DNA from: Nakamurella deserti
GTDB taxonomy: Bacteria > Actinomycetota > Actinomycetes > Mycobacteriales > Nakamurellaceae
NCBI RefSeq assembly: GCF_003260015.1
Contig: NZ_QCXS01000001.1
Location: 28,190 to 92,189, forward strand
Direction: 5' to 3'
Length of the DNA: 64,000 nt
Part shown: positions 23,291 to 32,443 of the stretch, one piece after another
How positions within the stretch are numbered: position 1 is the stretch's first letter
Layout: the number at the start of each line of letters is the position of its first letter
Position numbers and translations under genes: made by a program
The notes under the pieces: generated by a model
Told to the model about the DNA's origin: nothing
Database searches by the model: none
The model's input: only the letters and a program-made list of their open reading frames with translations

Positions 23291-24442
23291 ATGTTGCTCA
23301 GGCGCGGAGACCACGGCTCACTCGTAGCCTCGGTCCGGTCCACCCTGGCGTCGCTGACCCTGCTGCCGCCGGACCTCGACACCCCCGACTCGGCCGTCGT
23401 CTTCGACGACGGCCTGGACGCGGCGGTGCGGGCGTTCCAGCAGCAGCGGGGTCTGATCGTCGACGGCATCGTCGGTCCGATGACGCTGCGGTCGCTCAAC
23501 GACGCCCGCTGGCGGGTCGGTGACCGGATGCTGGCGTACACCCTGTCGGCCCCGATGACCGGGGACGACGTGCTGGCGCTGCAGCAGCGGTTGGCCGAGC
23601 TCGGCTACAACACCGGCCAGACCGACGGCATCTTCGGGCCCAAGACCGACCGCTGTGTGCGCGAGTTCCAGCGCGACCGCGGGCTGTCCGACGACGGCGT
23701 GTTCGGGCCGCAGACCTTCAAGGAACTGACCCGGATGGGCCGGATGGTCACCGGAGGCCGTGCCCAGTTCCTCCGTGAGCAGCAGACCGCCCGCCGGCGC
23801 GGGCCGGGACTGCGCGGCAAGCGCATCGTGCTCGACCCGGCGCTCGGCGGGGACGACACCGGGTGGGAGGTCGACGGGCTGTGCGCCCGCGACCTGTCGT
23901 TCGACATCGCCCGGCGCCTCGAGGGCCGGATGACGGCCACCGGCATGGAGACGTTCCTGACCCGGGGCCAACGCGAGAACCCGACGCAGGCGGAGCGGGC
24001 CGAGGTCGCCAACGCGGTGGACGCGGATCTGCTGATCAGCCTCAACGTGGACGGGTGCGCGTCACCGCTGGCGGAGGGGATCGCCGCCTTCCACTTCGGT
24101 ACCGACGCGGGCGGCTCCTCCACCCTGGGTGAGACGCTGGCCGCGTTGATCCAGCGTGAGGTCGTCGCCCGGACGCACTTCGTGGACTGCCGGGTGCAGC
24201 ACCGGCCCTGGGACATCCTGCGGTTGACGCAGATGCCCGCCGTCCGGATCGATCTCGGCTACCTCACGAACCCGGGCAACCGGGCCGCGCTGGCGCGCGA
24301 GGAGTTCCGCGACACCGTCGCCGACGGCATCCTGGTCGCGGTGAAGCGGCTCTACCTGGACGGCCGCGACGAGCCGCACACCGGCACGTTCACCTTCTCC
24401 GACCTGCTGGCCTACGAGCAGACCCGGACCGCCGCGATCTGA
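23291..24442 (+). CDS. cwlM: CwlM-like pseudo-amidase, regulator of peptidoglycan synthesis
   Basis: 383 aa with two peptidoglycan-binding domains (~5-75 and ~85-150) and an Amidase_3 fold (~175-360). The zinc ligands of active amidases are missing. The usual D-P-G-H-G is D-P-A-L-G (~180), the S-x-H motif is S-L-N-V-D (~250) and the catalytic E-x-G is D-L-G-Y-L-T-N (~320). It is therefore unlikely to hydrolyse peptidoglycan. In mycobacteria CwlM is a PknB substrate that activates MurA when phosphorylated and also contacts MurJ and FhaA. The C-terminal tail here keeps a Thr-rich T-G-T-F-T-F segment that could carry such a site (inference). No signal peptide is visible, consistent with a cytoplasmic regulator. 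The 3' end overlaps the convergent GNAT gene by 31 bp. Confidence 0.9.
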   Translation: MLLRRGDHGSLVASVRSTLASLTLLPPDLDTPDSAVVFDDGLDAAVRAFQQQRGLIVDGIVGPMTLRSLNDARWRVGDRMLAYTLSAPMTGDDVLALQQRLAELGYNTGQTDGIFGPKTDRCVREFQRDRGLSDDGVFGPQTFKELTRMGRMVTGGRAQFLREQQTARRRGPGLRGKRIVLDPALGGDDTGWEVDGLCARDLSFDIARRLEGRMTATGMETFLTRGQRENPTQAERAEVANAVDADLLISLNVDGCASPLAEGIAAFHFGTDAGGSSTLGETLAALIQREVVARTHFVDCRVQHRPWDILRLTQMPAVRIDLGYLTNPGNRAALAREEFRDTVADGILVAVKRLYLDGRDEPHTGTFTFSDLLAYEQTRTAAI

Positions 24443-25080
24443 GGCGCCGGGCCGGCCGGGATCACGATGACCGAGAACAACTGCTCCAGCGCGGACTCGA
24501 CGTCGGCCTTCCAACCCAGAGCCGACTCGAGCTCCAGCCGGAGCCGCGGGTAACGGTGGTGCGGGCCGACCTCGGTGAATCCCAGCCGCAACCCGAACTC
24601 CGCCGGCAGCAGGCACGGCGGGATCGTCTCGTCGGACGGCAGGTGGGTCAGCTCCCCCCGGTGGCCGAACATCTCGATGGCCCGGACACCACGGCCGGCG
24701 AGGTGCTTGGCCACGCCCTGCAGCAGCGTCCGCGCATGCCCCCGCCCGCGGTGGGCCGGTTGGATGGTCGCCGTCATCAGCAGGACGGCGTCAGGACTGA
24801 CCGGCGCGGTCGGGAAGTTGGCCGCGGTGGAGACGGCGGTAGGCGGGGCGTACACCGCGTGTCCCACCACCTCGTCGTCGACGGTCAGCAGCTGTCCGCA
24901 GGCACCCCAGCTCAACATCACCCCCGACAGCCAGACCTCCTTCTCGAACTCCGCCTGACCGGCGTTGGCGACCTTGCCCGAGCGATCCGGACCGAGCTCC
25001 CAGCGGATGCACGACCGGCACGGCGCGGGAAGCCGGGAGATCGTGTCGAGGTTCAGCGGTATCAGAGCGCTCTCGCCCAC
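24412..25080 (-). CDS. GNAT family N-acetyltransferase (Rv3916c-like)
   Basis: 222 aa. The acetyl-CoA binding region shows the Q-P-A-H-R-G-R-G-H-A pattern (Q/R-x-x-G-x-G/A) in the middle of the protein. Substrate unknown. GTG at 25080 is preceded by AAAGGAG at 6-nt spacing, which fixes the start. A frame open to 25266 would add 62 low-complexity residues. Location and orientation, convergent to cwlM and followed by the parAB side, match Rv3916c. The N-terminal part contains C-R-S-C-I-R-W-E, a possible metal-binding or redox pair. The last 31 bp overlap the 3' end of cwlM on the other strand, so antisense interference is possible. Confidence 0.75.
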   Translation of the reverse strand: MGESALIPLNLDTISRLPAPCRSCIRWELGPDRSGKVANAGQAEFEKEVWLSGVMLSWGACGQLLTVDDEVVGHAVYAPPTAVSTAANFPTAPVSPDAVLLMTATIQPAHRGRGHARTLLQGVAKHLAGRGVRAIEMFGHRGELTHLPSDETIPPCLLPAEFGLRLGFTEVGPHHRYPRLRLELESALGWKADVESALEQLFSVIVIPAGPAPQIAAVRVCS

Positions 25081-25194
25081 GCACCGCTCCTTTCTCTCGC
25101 CAGTTGTCCAGGATAGGCGCTGCCGCCCGGCACGGTCGGGGGTGTGAGCGGCTCCGCATCCCGTCGGGTCGTCGGTCCGTGGGTGGCGGCGACC

Positions 25195-25200
25195 TAGAAT
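25195..25200 (+). promoter_or_regulatory. Candidate -10 element for the aminotransferase gene
   Basis: TAGAAT lies 55 nt upstream of the chosen ATG (25256). It falls inside the extra 5' part of the longer open frame and so supports the later start. No good -35 is seen at 17 nt. Confidence 0.35.
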
Positions 25201-25255
25201 GGGGAGAACTCCCGGCGCACTGCCGCGTGCGCCGACCAGCCCCGAGGACCGCTCC

Positions 25256-26545
25256 ATGACCGGCAACAGCCTCGATCAGCACCTGCAGCGCTACGCCCAA
25301 CGGACCACGGGCATGCGGGCGTCGGCGATCCGGGCGCTGTTCTCGGTGGCGAACCGGCCGGAGGTGGTCTCCCTCGCAGGCGGCATGCCGTTCCTGAACT
25401 CCCTGCCGCTCGAGGCGCTCGCCGTCGACGCGGCGCAACTGGTCGGTGAGGAAGGGCTCGTCGCTCTGCAGTACGGCTCCGGTCAGGGGATCCTGCGGCT
25501 GCGCGAACAGATCTGTCAGGTCATGTCGCTGGAGGGCATCGACGCCCACCCCGACGACGTGGTCGTGACGGTCGGCTCCCAGATGGCGCTGGACCTGACC
25601 ACCCGCATCTTCATCGACCCGGGCGAGGTCATCCTCGCCGAGGCGCCGTCGTACGTGGGGGCGTTGTCGACGTTCAGCTCCTACCAGGCCAGCGTGGTGC
25701 ACGTCGCGATGGATGACGGCGGGTTGATCCCCGAGGCGCTGGTAGCGGCGATCGCCGCGGTCCAGGCCTCCGGACGGCGGATCAAGCTCTTGTACACGAT
25801 CCCGAACTACCACAATCCGGCCGGCGTGACGATGGCGGCCGAACGACGGCCTGTGGTCGCCCAGATCTGCCGCGACGCCGGCATTCTCGTGCTCGAGGAC
25901 AACCCGTACGGACTGCTCGGCTTCGACGACAAGGTGCACCGGGCGCTGCGCGCCGACGACGCCGACAACGTCATCTACCTCGGCTCGTTCTCCAAGACCT
26001 TCGCTCCCGGATTGCGGGTCGGCTGGGTGCTGGCGCCCCACGCCGTGCGCGAGAAACTGGTGCTGGCCAACGAAGCGGCGACGCTGAACCCTCCGGTCTT
26101 CAACCAGATGATGATCTCGCGGTACCTCGAGACCTACGACTGGCAGTCGCAGATCAAGGCCTATCAGCACACCTACGCCGAGCGTCGTGACACGATGCTC
26201 GCCGCACTCCAGCAGATGATGCCGGCCGGCACCACGTGGACGCATCCGACCGGCGGTTTCTACGTGTGGGTGACGCTGCCGGAAGGTTTCGACACCGCTG
26301 CCATGCTGCCCCGCGCGGTGACCAACCGGATCGCCTACGTCCCCGGGAACGCCTTCTACGCCGACGGTCTCGGTTCGCGTCAGATGCGGCTGTCGTTCTG
26401 CTTCCCGACACCCGAGCGGATCGTCGAAGGCGTGCGGCGGTTGTCCGACGTCATCGACGCCGAGCTCGACGTGATGCGCACCTTCGGTGCCCACAGCCCG
26501 CGTCCTGTGGGCGGGCCCCGATCACCGTCCAACGACACACTGTGA
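25256..26545 (+). CDS. PLP-dependent aminotransferase, class I/II (2-aminoadipate aminotransferase-like)
   Basis: 429-aa fold-type I aminotransferase. The PLP lysine lies in S-F-S-K-T-F-A-P-G-L-R, about residue 247. Upstream are Y-T-I-P-N-Y-H-N-P-A-G and E-D-N-P-Y-G, typical of the LysN/Kat and MocR-aminotransferase branch, here without the HTH. Start ATG 25256 has GAGG 8 nt upstream. The substrate is not determinable. A D-Ala-D-Ala ligase-like gene follows 82 nt downstream, so a role in cell-wall amino-acid supply is possible but unproven. This gene and the ligase are inserted between the cwlM/GNAT pair and parB, which are adjacent in mycobacteria. Confidence 0.85.
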   Translation: MTGNSLDQHLQRYAQRTTGMRASAIRALFSVANRPEVVSLAGGMPFLNSLPLEALAVDAAQLVGEEGLVALQYGSGQGILRLREQICQVMSLEGIDAHPDDVVVTVGSQMALDLTTRIFIDPGEVILAEAPSYVGALSTFSSYQASVVHVAMDDGGLIPEALVAAIAAVQASGRRIKLLYTIPNYHNPAGVTMAAERRPVVAQICRDAGILVLEDNPYGLLGFDDKVHRALRADDADNVIYLGSFSKTFAPGLRVGWVLAPHAVREKLVLANEAATLNPPVFNQMMISRYLETYDWQSQIKAYQHTYAERRDTMLAALQQMMPAGTTWTHPTGGFYVWVTLPEGFDTAAMLPRAVTNRIAYVPGNAFYADGLGSRQMRLSFCFPTPERIVEGVRRLSDVIDAELDVMRTFGAHSPRPVGGPRSPSNDTL

Positions 26546-26627
26546 TCGAGTGCGCGGCAACGCCCGTGGGGCATGAACCCGGGGACGTCGAAATTCTGGC
26601 TGTGCTGACCTGGAAAGAGGTTCCCCG

Positions 26628-27590
26628 GTGACCGAGCGGCATGTCGTGGTGTTGGCCGGCGGACTGACCCATGAGCGCGACGTCTCGCTGCGGTCGGGTT
26701 CGCGGATCGCCGAGTCGTTGCGTCGGCAGGGGCACGAGGTGTCGTTGCGCGACGCCGACGGCTCGCTGCTGGGCTGGCTGCGGGACGCCGAGCCCGACGC
26801 GGCGGTGATCGCACTCCACGGCGGCCGCGGTGAGAACGGCGCGGTGCAAGGCATTCTCCAGATGTCCGGGGTGCCGTACCTCGGAACGGCCTCGCGCAAC
26901 TGCCGTCTGGCGTGGGACAAGTCCACCGCCAAGACGCTGATGGCCCGGGCCGGTCACCGGACCCCCGAGTGGATCACCCTGGCCCATGACACCTTCCGGG
27001 ACCTCGGCGCTCCGGGGATGATCGACGCGGTCATCGCCGACCTCGGCCTGCCGCTGATGGTGAAGCCACACCAGGGTGGTTCGGCACTCGGCGCCGGCGT
27101 GGTGCGCAGCCCCGAGCAGCTCCCGGAGGCCCTCGTCGGTGCGTTCGCGTACGGATCCGTCGTGCTGGTCGAACGTTTCGTCACCGGCACCGAACTGGCG
27201 GTCTCGGTCATCGACACCGAAGACGGCCCCGTGGCGCTGCCCGCGGTCGAGATCGCGTTCCCGGGCGACGTCTTCGATTACGAGGCTCGGTACACCGCGG
27301 GAATGACGACGTACTTCACCCCCGCCCGCCTGGATGCGGCGACCACGGAGCAGGCATCCGCCCTCGCCGTCGCGGCTCATCGGACTCTCGGCCTGCGGGA
27401 CATGAGCCGCACCGACATGATCGTCGACGCCGACGGTGCCGCACACTTCCTCGAGGTGAACGTCTCCCCCGGTCTCACCGAGACGTCGATGTTCCCGATG
27501 GCGGTGGCCGAGTCCGGACGCGAGCTGGGCGCGTTGTATTCGGAGCTCATCGAGCGGGCGATCGCGCGCTTCCCGCGAGCGGGGTCATAG
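26628..27590 (+). CDS. D-alanine-D-alanine ligase family protein (ATP-grasp)
   Basis: 320-aa ATP-grasp ligase. The N-terminal substrate-binding part has L-A-G-G-L-T-H-E-R-D-V-S and A-L-H-G-G-R-G-E-N-G. The ATP-grasp lysine region is V-K-P-H-Q-G-G-S-A. The C-terminal Mg/phosphate motif reads L-E-V-N-V-S-P-G-L-T-E-T-S. In canonical Ddl this is V-N-T-x-P-G-x-T, so two motif positions differ and dipeptide specificity may differ. GTG start with AAAGAGG upstream. It probably forms D-Ala-D-Ala or a related dipeptide for peptidoglycan precursors. Because many actinobacteria carry a separate main ddl elsewhere, this could be a paralogue. Confidence 0.8.
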   Translation: MTERHVVVLAGGLTHERDVSLRSGSRIAESLRRQGHEVSLRDADGSLLGWLRDAEPDAAVIALHGGRGENGAVQGILQMSGVPYLGTASRNCRLAWDKSTAKTLMARAGHRTPEWITLAHDTFRDLGAPGMIDAVIADLGLPLMVKPHQGGSALGAGVVRSPEQLPEALVGAFAYGSVVLVERFVTGTELAVSVIDTEDGPVALPAVEIAFPGDVFDYEARYTAGMTTYFTPARLDAATTEQASALAVAAHRTLGLRDMSRTDMIVDADGAAHFLEVNVSPGLTETSMFPMAVAESGRELGALYSELIERAIARFPRAGS

Positions 27591-27648
27591 CCGGAGCCTG
27601 TGTCGAGCCGGCGACGGGGACCTTCCGGAGCAATGACGCGTGACGTTC

Positions 27649-28397
27649 TCACCTGCCGGTCCGCATCGGTCGGACGGGCGCGCGCCACACCGAGACGTGG
27701 GATCGCGATTCTGCGGTGAAGGAATGCCGCTCCCAGTCCGACCATCGGCTGGTCAGGTGCATGCCGGCGAGGGTGGCCATCAGATCGAGTTCGGCGGGCC
27801 ACGCGTAGCGATGTCGGGAGCGAACGGCTGGGCGTTCCCGGTCGCCGACCCAGTAGTGATGCGAGGTCAACAACTGGCGTACCGTGTCGAAGGTGTCCAC
27901 TCCGACGTGACGGTCACCGTGGTCGAAGACGACGGCGTCGTCCCCCGGTGTCAACCGGCGGAGGTCAGGTGCGCCGAGCTCGACGACGAGCCCCCCGGGA
28001 CGAGATGTGCGGAGGCGTTGCGGAAGCACGCCACCTGTTCCTCCTGGATGAGCAGGTTGCTGATGGTGTTGAAGACCAGGTAGATCAAGCTGTAGCGATC
28101 TGGCAGCTGTGTGGTCGTCATGTTCCCCACGGTGACGGAAATGTTCGTACCGCCGGGCTTGGCCCGCAGCCGGTCGACCATGGGTTGTGACAGCTCGACG
28201 CCGTCGACCGGGACACCGCGAGCGGCCAGCGCCAAGGCGACACGACCGGTGCCGACTGCGAATTCGAGAACCCGCCCACCAGCCGCCTCGTTTTGCAGGA
28301 AACGGACCGTGCGTTGCAGAAGCTCCGGCGCGAACATCGCCGCGGTGTCGTCGTCGTCGTGCCGCGCCGCCTCCTCCGTCCACACGTCGTCGGTCAT
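27649..28397 (-). pseudogene. SAM-dependent methyltransferase, frameshifted
   Basis: The first part (ATG 28397, M-T-D-D-V-W) is a class I methyltransferase with the SAM motif V-L-E-F-A-V-G-T-G-R-V and post-motifs V-E-L-S-Q-P-M. It reads up to L-V-P-G-G, then runs out at about 27951. The natural continuation, G-L-V-V-E-L-G-A-P-D-L-R-R, is found in another frame that stays open to 27649. The switch falls at a run of six C (+ strand 27991-27996). One more base in this run restores a single ~248-aa protein. This is either a real one-base deletion or a homopolymer sequencing error. No substrate can be assigned. It follows parB on the same strand. Confidence 0.7.
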
Positions 28398-28602
28398 ACC
28401 CCGGAGTGTGAGCGGCGTCGGCAGGACGATTCCACCGGTTTTCCACGGTCCGGCTCGTCGTCCACCGCACGACCGGCCCGAGACGGGACCTCGGGCCGGT
28501 CGGGCGGCTGTCGCGACCATACCGGCGTGCTATCGGGTGATTTCGACTCAGTACACGAGAACAGTTACTTATCAACGGTTGTCGGTCCGCACCCTACGGA
28601 AT

Positions 28603-28615
28603 CGTCACCGTGACG
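28603..28615. repeat. 13-bp palindrome CGTCACCGTGACG, copy 1
   Basis: Perfect palindrome (6-bp arms, 1-nt centre) in the spacer just beyond the parB 3' end. The same sequence preceded by AT recurs at 30805-30817, upstream of parA. The 11-bp centre is common inside GC-rich genes here, so specific function is uncertain. Confidence 0.35.
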
Positions 28616-28646
28616 AAGGTGCCTGGGGTAGCTGGTTACACGCGTG

Positions 28647-29735
28647 TCATTCGATATCGGCTCGGGATCGCACCGAGGCCGGTGACCCGTCGCGGCGGCC
28701 GCGGATGACGTCGCTGATTCGCGACAGGTCGTCCGTGGTCGCGAATTCGATGACGATGCGGCCCTTCTTCCGACCCATGTCGACCAGGACCCGCGTGTCC
28801 AGCAGGTCCCCCAGGTCATTCGCCAGGTCCTCGATGCCGGGCGTGATGACACGCTTTGCGGGCGCTCGCCGCTGGGTGATCCGGCGTCCCGCGAGCATGG
28901 TCACCGCCTCCTCCGTGCCGCGGACCGACAACCCTTCGGCGACGATGCGCGCCGCGAGTTCCTCCTGGACCGACGGTTCCTCCAGAGACAGCAGAGCGCG
29001 GGCATGCCCGGCGGACAGCACGCCGGCCGCCACCCGCCGCTGAACCGGGACCGGCAGCTTGAGCAGCCGGATGGTGTTGCTGATGACGGGACGGCTCCGG
29101 CCCAATCTGGTGGCCAGTTCGTCGTGGGTCACACCGAACTCATCGAGGAGCTGCTGGTACGCGGCGGCCTCTTCCAGCGGGTTGAGGTTGGCGCGGTGGA
29201 TGTTCTCCAGCAGCGCGTCGCGCAGCAGATCCGCGTCCTCGGTTCGACGGACGATGGCCGGGATGACCTCGAGGTTCGCACGCTGCGCCGCACGCCATCG
29301 CCGCTCCCCCATCACCAGTTCGTATCCGCCGGGTCGTTCTCGGACGACGATCGGCTGCAGGAGACCGAACGCACGGATCGAGTGCTCGAGCTCGGCGAGC
29401 GCGTCCTCGTCGAAGACCGTGCGCGGGTTGCTCGGATTAGGCGTGATGGACCGTAGCGGGATCTCGCGGTAGTGCGGACCCTCGGTGGTCGTGTCGTCGA
29501 CGACATGGGTGTCGACTGAGCGCTGGATGTCCTTCTGCCCTCGCCACGTGGCGGCTGTCGGCGGCTCCTGGTCCGTTTCACGTGAAACGTGGTCCGCTGG
29601 TGGTCGACGGCGTGGAGGTGGAGGAGTTTCACGTGAAACAGGCCCGGCGATGAGCACATCGGTGATCGGACTCGAAGGCCCACTGGGTATCAACGAGGCA
29701 AGGCCACGACCCAGGCCGCCACGGGATTTCGTCAC
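28647..29735 (-). CDS. parB: Chromosome partitioning protein ParB
   Basis: 362-aa CTP-dependent clamp that loads at parS sites and spreads to form the origin partition complex. It has an N-terminal ParA-interacting segment ([10 protein letters not shown]). The ParB/Srx CTP-binding motifs are G-E-R-R-W-R-A (143-149) and E-N-I-H-R-A-N-L (177-184). An HTH for parS recognition (~203-228) and a C-terminal dimerisation domain follow. Two parS sites lie inside the 5' coding region and encode the same pentapeptide V-S-R-E-T (33-37 and 50-54). The GTG start overlaps the parA stop by 4 nt, so the pair is translationally coupled. Confidence 0.97.
   Translation of the reverse strand: MTKSRGGLGRGLASLIPSGPSSPITDVLIAGPVSRETPPPPRRRPPADHVSRETDQEPPTAATWRGQKDIQRSVDTHVVDDTTTEGPHYREIPLRSITPNPSNPRTVFDEDALAELEHSIRAFGLLQPIVVRERPGGYELVMGERRWRAAQRANLEVIPAIVRRTEDADLLRDALLENIHRANLNPLEEAAAYQQLLDEFGVTHDELATRLGRSRPVISNTIRLLKLPVPVQRRVAAGVLSAGHARALLSLEEPSVQEELAARIVAEGLSVRGTEEAVTMLAGRRITQRRAPAKRVITPGIEDLANDLGDLLDTRVLVDMGRKKGRIVIEFATTDDLSRISDVIRGRRDGSPASVRSRADIE
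29575..29588. promoter_or_regulatory. parS site 1 (inside parB)
   Basis: GTTTCACGTGAAAC, an exact match to the core of the universal bacterial parS palindrome. It is flanked by C and G and encodes V-S-R-E-T in parB. Confidence 0.93.
29626..29639. promoter_or_regulatory. parS site 2 (inside parB)
   Basis: GTTTCACGTGAAAC, an exact parS core, 51 bp from site 1. It also encodes V-S-R-E-T near the ParB N-terminus. Confidence 0.93.
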
Positions 29736-30664
29736 TTCGCGTTCTCCTTCGCGCCTCGGTAGGCGATCTCCTTGGCGGCGTCGAGATAACTCATCGCACC
29801 GCGCGAACCTGGGTCATACGTGATCACGGACTGGCCGTAACTGGGGGCCTCCGACACCTTGACCGAACGCGGGATCAACGCGGTCAAAACCGACGCACCG
29901 AAATGACGACGTACCTCGTCCGCCACCCCCACCGACAGCTTCGTCCGTGCGTCGTACATGGTGAGCAGGATGGTGCTGAGATCCAGCTCCGGGTTGAGAT
30001 GCTGCTTGATGCGGTCGATGTTGCCGATGAGCTGACCCAGCCCTTCGAGCGCGTAATACTCACACTGGATGGGGATCATCACTTCGCGCGCGGCGACCAT
30101 CGCATTGATGGTCAGCAGGCCCAGTGACGGTGGACAGTCGATGAGGACATAGTCGAAGTCGCCGTCGATGGCATCGATGGCTTCCTTCAGTCTGTACTCG
30201 CGGCGCTCCATGCCCACCAGCTCGATCTCGATGCCCGCCAGGTCGATCGTCGCGGGGACGCAGCCGAGGCGAGGCGCATCAGGGCAGGTCTGGGCGGCCT
30301 CGGCGATCGAGATCTCGCCGAGCAGGACGTCGTACACCGACGGCGTGCCACTGGTCCGGATCGCCCCGAGGGCCGTGCTGGTGTTGCCCTGGGGGTCGAG
30401 ATCGATCACCAGGACATCCAGCCCGGCCAGGGCCAGGGCCACACCGATGTTCACCGTGGTGGTCGTCTTGCCGACGCCACCCTTCTGGTTGGAGATGGTG
30501 ATGATGCGCCGGTGCCGCGGGCGGGGGAGCGTGAGGTCACCACTACGCACCTCCATGGCCCTCCGTGCCGCCTCCTCGATGGGCGACTCGGAGAACGCTT
30601 CGGTTTCACGTGAAACGGAGGTCGGTGGAGCCCCGACTTCTGCTGTTGACGTCAATCCCTGCAT
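29732..30664 (-). CDS. parA: Chromosome partitioning ATPase ParA (Soj)
   Basis: 310-aa deviant Walker-type ATPase that drives segregation of ParB-parS complexes. The deviant Walker A K-G-G-V-G-K-T is at 61-67, followed by L-D-P-Q-G-N and [11 protein letters not shown] 30664 has GGGAGG 4 nt upstream. The N-terminal ~55 residues precede the ATPase core, are longer than in minimal ParA proteins, and contain a third parS site that encodes V-S-R-E-T (17-21). In relatives rsmG lies directly upstream. Here a 2.5-kb repeat-bearing spacer separates them, so parAB very likely has its own promoter. Confidence 0.97.
   Translation of the reverse strand: MQGLTSTAEVGAPPTSVSRETEAFSESPIEEAARRAMEVRSGDLTLPRPRHRRIITISNQKGGVGKTTTTVNIGVALALAGLDVLVIDLDPQGNTSTALGAIRTSGTPSVYDVLLGEISIAEAAQTCPDAPRLGCVPATIDLAGIEIELVGMERREYRLKEAIDAIDGDFDYVLIDCPPSLGLLTINAMVAAREVMIPIQCEYYALEGLGQLIGNIDRIKQHLNPELDLSTILLTMYDARTKLSVGVADEVRRHFGASVLTALIPRSVKVSEAPSYGQSVITYDPGSRGAMSYLDAAKEIAYRGAKENAK
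30603..30616. promoter_or_regulatory. parS site 3 (inside parA)
   Basis: GTTTCACGTGAAAC, an exact parS core inside the 5' end of parA, reading V-S-R-E-T in frame. Confidence 0.93.
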
Positions 30665-30711
30665 ACTGCCTCCCAGCTGGTGCGTCTGTCGAACTTATGA
30701 CGTGCGCGGTC

Positions 30712-30727
30712 CGCATCCGGGGATGCG
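30712..30727. promoter_or_regulatory. 16-bp palindrome upstream of parA
   Basis: CGCATCC-GG-GGATGCG, with perfect 7-bp arms, about 50 bp before the parA start. Candidate operator or small hairpin in the parAB leader. The binding protein is unknown. Confidence 0.4.
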
Positions 30728-30804
30728 ATGATTCGACACGCCAGGTGACGCAGTTCCGGACACGTTCACGTCCGATCGCCACACCACACCGACGGTCTTT
30801 CTAT

Positions 30805-30817
30805 CGTCACCGTGACG
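30805..30817. repeat. 13-bp palindrome CGTCACCGTGACG, copy 2
   Basis: Identical to 28603-28615, including the preceding AT. A degenerate form (CGTCACGGTGATG) occurs at 33060-33072 before rsmG. The exact copies thus flank parAB on both sides. Confidence 0.35.
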
Positions 30818-30890
30818 TAACAGCTCCGGGTCGCAACCAGGTCCGTCGGAGGGTGGCAAAAGGGCCGATTGGTCCCACTGGCGTTGCGAT

Positions 30891-30904
30891 GATTCACGTG
30901 AAAC
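30891..30904. promoter_or_regulatory. parS-like site 4 (one mismatch)
   Basis: GATTCACGTGAAAC differs from the parS core at one position. It lies in the spacer about 230 bp upstream of parA. It is the only non-coding member of the cluster. Confidence 0.7.
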
Positions 30905-31879
30905 AGCATCAGCTCCGCCGAAGCGCTGCCGGCGTCCGGCATCACCATGCCGCCGTGCCCCCACTCGACGATGATCGGGTCGGGGGAGACGGCAATGGGG
31001 GAGGGGTCGTCGAACTCCCGTTCCTGGCACAACTCCGTTCGACCGACTGTGCGTCACCCTGCCGGCGACCATGATTCCAACAGGGCGTCCCGGTGACCAA
31101 ACCCATGACCGCGGCGCCATCGAGGTCATTCACTGCGCGTCGGCGTCAGGAGGCGACGTCAATGTGCCGTGCGATCCACGGTGGACGTCGCCCAGGGCCC
31201 GGCCGCAAGAACCCTCCCGACAGAACTCGCGTGGACTCCGAGCTCGCTCCGGCCCTGCGGAGCCTTCCCTGAGGCTCGCGCATGGTTGCACCACTGCCGA
31301 CACCGACCCCATCAGGCGCACGCACGAAGAGACCGAACAAGGAGATCGGTCGCGATGGCTCATGCGGAATTCGTTGAGACGGCCGGCACCGACTTTCGGC
31401 CTGGCATCAATCCGCTCACGTCCTCGGAGCCGCAGCGCCGACTATCAGTCTGGTTCCGCCGAAGCCGGCCACCCGTGCACACGAATCCACACACTGCGGC
31501 GCTGCCTTGTCTCGCCTGACAACTCCGGCGTCGACCCCGTGGGACGCCGGCATGGCCTCAGCCGCCCGCACATTCGGGGCTGAGTGCGTCCGACCTGTCC
31601 TCAGCACTGCTGTAAGTCGCCGGGCCTGTCCGGCAGGGCTCAACGAGACGCGGTACGCACTTCTACGCGCAGCCGCGCCCGCCGCGGTGAACCGGACCGC
31701 AGCGCTGACCTCACAGCCCATCGGGAGCCTTCTCAAGCCGCCCCCGACGTCGTCGCCACTGTCCCGTGCTGCCGGACCGTGGGCCGCGCATCTCTCCTGG
31801 AAGAGCAGCGAGTGCCGCCGTACACGACGCCGGAACGAATGGCAGGTTCGCGGACGGGAAACAACAGCTGGCACTTCCC

Positions 31880-32443
31880 CGGAACGCTCGCGAGCCGCCT
31901 CCAGGCCGCCCTCGATGGCGCCCTTGCCGCCACCGTGCCGAGCGCCGTTGTCCGGTCACGCAGCAGATCCGCGGACGACATACACGCCGGGCACCACGAA
32001 GCAACCCTCAGCAGCCGCCCTCAGGCCGCCCTCAATGGCGTCCGCGCCGCCACCGTGCCGAGCGCCGTTGTCCGGTCACGCAGCAGATCCGCGGCGAAGA
32101 CACCACCGGGCAACACGCCACAACCCTTGGCAGCCGACTCAAACCACCTTCGACGGCGTCCGCGCCGCCACCGTGCCGAGCGCCGTTGTCCGGTCACGCA
32201 GCAGATCCGCGGCGAAGACACACCGAGCACCACGCCGGAACCCTTAAAAGCCGCCTCAGGCCCCTCGAAGGCGTCCGCGCCGCCACCATGCCGAGCGCCG
32301 TTGTCCGGTCACGCAGCAGATCCGCGGCGAAGACACACCGAGCACCACGGAGCAACCCTCAGCAGCCGACTCAGACCCCCTCGACGGCGTCCGCGCCGCC
32401 ACCGTGCCGAGCGCCGTTGTCCGGTCCCGCAGCAGATCCGCGG
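31880..32443. repeat. Tandem array of five ~117-bp units next to the parS cluster
   Basis: A 49-bp core that starts GCCGCCACC and ends GATCCGCGG occurs at 31926, 32046, 32164, 32279 and 32395, nearly identical each time. The 66-71 bp between cores are also related to each other (each has a form of C-A-G-C-C-G, C-T-C-A and G-G-C-G-T-C-C-G-C). The whole unit is therefore repeated. Periods of 120, 118, 115 and 116 bp are not all multiples of three, which argues against a repeated protein. The core contains TTGTCCGG, which shares six bases with the DnaA box TTGTCCACA. No protein or RNA product is recognised. Confidence 0.85.

Noticed and set aside
28647..28660. parB as the last gene of an rsmG-parA-parB operon
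   Set aside because: The usual linkage is broken by a 2.5-kb spacer with its own candidate control sites, so a shared transcript is unlikely.
31926..32443. CRISPR array
   Set aside because: Cores are 49 bp but the intervening sequences are related to each other, and no cas gene is present.
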